A stretch of 64,000 nt of DNA from Polytrichum commune (Eukaryota > Streptophyta > Polytrichopsida > Polytrichales > Polytrichaceae). Both the position numbers and the translations under genes were made by a program. Location of the stretch: NCBI GenBank assembly GCA_950295325.1, contig OX485804.1, forward strand, positions 62,588,533-62,652,532, given 5' to 3'. Of the stretch, positions 61,307 through 64,000 are shown in pieces. The notes below the pieces were generated by a model that saw only the letters and a program-made list of their open reading frames with translations, did not search any database and had not been told where the DNA came from. The stretch's first letter is position 1, and every line of letters starts with the position of its first letter.

Positions 61307-63169
61307 AATGACTAGTGATATGATCACCGCTTTCTAAAATCTTCTCATCAGTTGAGAAATGAGTGGCCATCCCACTTTGTTTTACACAAGGTCACTTACA
61401 ATAGAAATGACGATGGGTGAGCATGTCATAAATTGGATGAGAAAGCGACATAGAATCCTACATGTCCATAAATGGATAATGTTTGGTTCCCTGGGGGTGC
61501 ACCTTTTCATAACATGTAAGAGTATACATGAGTGCACAATAAGGGTATTAATTTGAACGTTGCCATACTACGTATATGTATGCCACACACATTGTAGCTC
61601 GTAGTAATGTACATGTATGGACCTTTGGAAGGTATACAACACTTCTACTTGTATGGTAGTGTCACTAGACTTTATGGGACAAGTGTTTAATATTGGATGA
61701 AACTAGAATGAATGCTTTTTCTCATTTCCTTATCTTATCTAGGCATGTATGGAAGAGGCAACATTAGGGTATTGGAAGGGGGCCTTTGAGTTGAGAACAA
61801 AGGCACTTCTTGCTTAGGGTTGCAAGAGGAACGGGCCACACCTCTTTGCAAAGGTTGATCAAAGGGGATGTAGATGATTGATGTGGTTGGTTGATGCATG
61901 TAGCGAATGCATGCATTGGGTGACTTAAAGGTTAGGTCTTGTCACAAAGCGCAACTAAAAGTTTGTTGAAATTGTGAAGGTGCTTGAAACTCCTCCTTTC
62001 CTCATTCAATTTCACATTGCCCTAGCTCCTTTTGGGTGTTCATCACATTAGTGGTTTGTGTATTTGATTGTGGAAGTACAATAGGCGTTTATAGATAAAT
62101 TCTTTCATCAATGGAATACTCAATTTTGAACAGAGAGTAGAATGTTTGTCTTGCTCAAAAATAAGCTATAGCTATTATCAAAACATGCATGGTAGAGAAT
62201 AATTAACAAGTGGAAAAACAATGGGACAAGTAGTTTTTTTTGTTGGTTCAAGATAATTTGAGTTTTGATTGACATCGAAACTACAAGATTCATACAAAGA
62301 AAGTCTAGACAAGAACCACTTGAATCTAGAATTATCAAAATGTGGTAGACCAAAAAACTAACTCCAATTAAGGTTTGGTTTGTTGGGAGGGTTTATAAGG
62401 TGTGTAGAAAATTTGGTAATATTGGTTGGAGTATAGGGATCCAATTGACTTGATGGACTATTCATGAGACATGGAGATTGGCTTATGTCAATATCAAAAA
62501 GGCCAACAAGTGGACTTATGATCTTACTAATTATTTGATGAAAAACTTCTTAAGATCTTATTGGTCTTTTGAAACAATAATCACATTACCTTCTATGACA
62601 TATATTGTAGACTTATATGCTTATGAGTTACATTTGGGGGATGAAAAAGTCTTCAACAACTTTATGATGAATGCTAGGATTTTGCATTTTACATGTGATA
62701 GTGGTTGATTGTTATTCAAAAGCATATTTGTATACTTATGTAAATGACTATGTAGGAATGTAAACTTTTTTTCATGTATACGTATTGTCACTTGTATTTT
62801 TATCATTGAAATTGTATGTGTATTGCTTGATTTTACCCCAAAAAACTTGTGTGTAAGGATTGTTGCAAACACACATGGTTCTTGGATTTTAATGAAAGGT
62901 GCGCCCCGGGGTTTGGTGTTCACCTATATTTTGCAACGAGAGAACCCAAATAAAATGAATTGATTTTCAAAGTCTAGGAAGCCAAAAAGCTAGTGGGACT
63001 AAAAGTAGATTAGGATGGTGTCAAACCAACTAATTTCCGAGTTCCTTAGAGAGGCGGAGTGTGGTAGCCTAAGTGAGACAACGACTAATGTTGACTTGAT
63101 GGGTCCAATTGAAAGAAAGACTTGAGACTCCCTAATATTACATTCTCAAATAATAGTTTATATTCATAT
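61307..63169. other. gene-free stretch
   Basis: No supported coding region; several short ORFs without recognisable product (61359-61556, 62478-62708). Confidence 0.45.
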
Positions 63170-63660
63170 CTAATGAGGACACTTCAACACAAGATGTGCC
63201 TCATTTTCAACGACTTTATAAGAGCAAAAACGGTAAACTCTATTATCTCTAGAGATAAGGATAGTTGACCACCATCCAATTTCAATGGCAAGTCTATGAT
63301 TCAAGATGCAATGATTTGCTATAGCAATGATTTTGTGTTGTGGTGGTCTCGATGGTTGCTTGAAGTACATTTCACATTCGTATTAGAGAAAATCCTCAAG
63401 GTGGAGGTAATCTAGTTTCTACCTTGAGAGATGCAAAGAGTTATACCACTCATTAGCAAGAAAAACCTCCTTGATATCATCAAATGTGTTTATTGATGAT
63501 GTTGGGTTGTCATAGGTTCCCCAATGAGATAAACCCCAAGATGCTTTCCATACAGGTGTAAATTTGTCCCAGGTGTGAATTCCTTGTTCTGCAAGGTGTC
63601 GGGAAAGTGAGGATGCTTGATTATGTGACCAAATAAGTTACTTGAGCCTAAAAACATCAC
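63170..63660 (-). pseudogene. LINE reverse-transcriptase C-terminal remnant (zf-RVT)
   Basis: Minus frame 63370-63170 encodes NHRLAIEIGWW...YRFCSYKVVENEAHLVLKCPH, the Cys-His pattern of the zinc-binding domain that ends plant LINE reverse transcriptases. Upstream pieces (HLAEQGIHTWDKFTP, VFLANEWYNSL) are separated by stops and frame changes up to about 63660. The domain is cut off by a stop after CPH. 63661-64000 shows nothing recognisable. Confidence 0.7.
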
Positions 63661-64000
63661 TTTCAAAAATGTTTGCTAATTCATGTAGGTAAAATAGCTT
63701 GAAAATATTTCAAAACATTTTCATAGATTTTGGAATACTAGAAAGAGTCTACCCATTATTTTTTCAAAAAATAATATATTTATATGCAACCTCCATAAAT
63801 TTGCAAAGTTATTTAAATAAACATGCCTGTTACAATCCATAGGGGGTTTCCATTGATGTTGGATTGCTAGGTGAGAATCACCACAAAAACAATCTTATTG
63901 CAGGTGAGAGTCTTCTATTGAATGAAGGTGTTGTCCCCCTCTTTGTGGAGCAATTCTTACATTGCCTCATTGAGCAAAACTTACACTAGGGCATTGAGCA

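Overview
The window is nuclear DNA of a land plant. Genes have many introns with consensus plant splice sites. Three conserved plant genes are recognisable: an importin-9 type karyopherin, a malectin-like/LRR receptor-like protein of the RLP4 type, and the COP9 signalosome micro-subunit CSN9/CSNAP. The rest is dominated by decayed transposons and MITEs. The species cannot be fixed from the sequence. The transposon protein family at the left end is one I associate with spore-bearing plants (mosses, lycophytes, ferns); this is a weak inference.

Left end (1-10.4 kb): two divergent, mutated genes that look like one large decayed DNA element. The plus-strand gene (6070-9718) is a MULE-like transposase with a SWIM zinc finger. 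The minus-strand gene (5548 to beyond the left edge) has an acidic/basic N-terminus, a ParB/sulfiredoxin-like DGNHR motif and, at the edge, a segment resembling a degenerate DNA-methyltransferase module. Its first intron (about 2.4 kb) is filled by two arrays built of near-perfect palindromes: 22 units in exact 32-bp register, and a ~64-bp family with a GTGCGTTAACGCAC core. One palindrome of the first type also sits inside an intron of the transposase gene.

Middle-left (10.4-21.2 kb): no supported gene. It holds a truncated repeat of the transposase 3' end, SINE-like B boxes, a Tourist-like MITE, three fold-back MITEs and microsatellites.

Centre (21.2-35.5 kb): a complete 32-exon importin-9 gene (1,039 codons plus stop; every junction keeps frame). 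Intron 2 is an AT-AC (U12-type) intron and introns 12 and 21 use GC donors. A MITE occupies intron 29. An imperfect duplication flanks exon 1.

Right half (35.5-64 kb): a broken IPT9-type tRNA dimethylallyltransferase pseudogene; a MITE interrupted by a 1,091-bp transposon with 8-bp target duplication; a two-part zinc-ribbon ORF split by one TAG; CSN9 with a MITE 189 bp upstream of its ATG; decayed coding-like sequence at 52.1-53.4 kb; the seven-exon RLP4 gene; then MITEs, a 25-bp perfect hairpin and a LINE remnant.

The three intact genes (nuclear import, COP9 signalosome, cell-surface receptor-like protein) are unrelated housekeeping or signalling genes. The one plausible functional system is the left-end element, where transposase, DGNHR protein and palindrome arrays may once have worked together.
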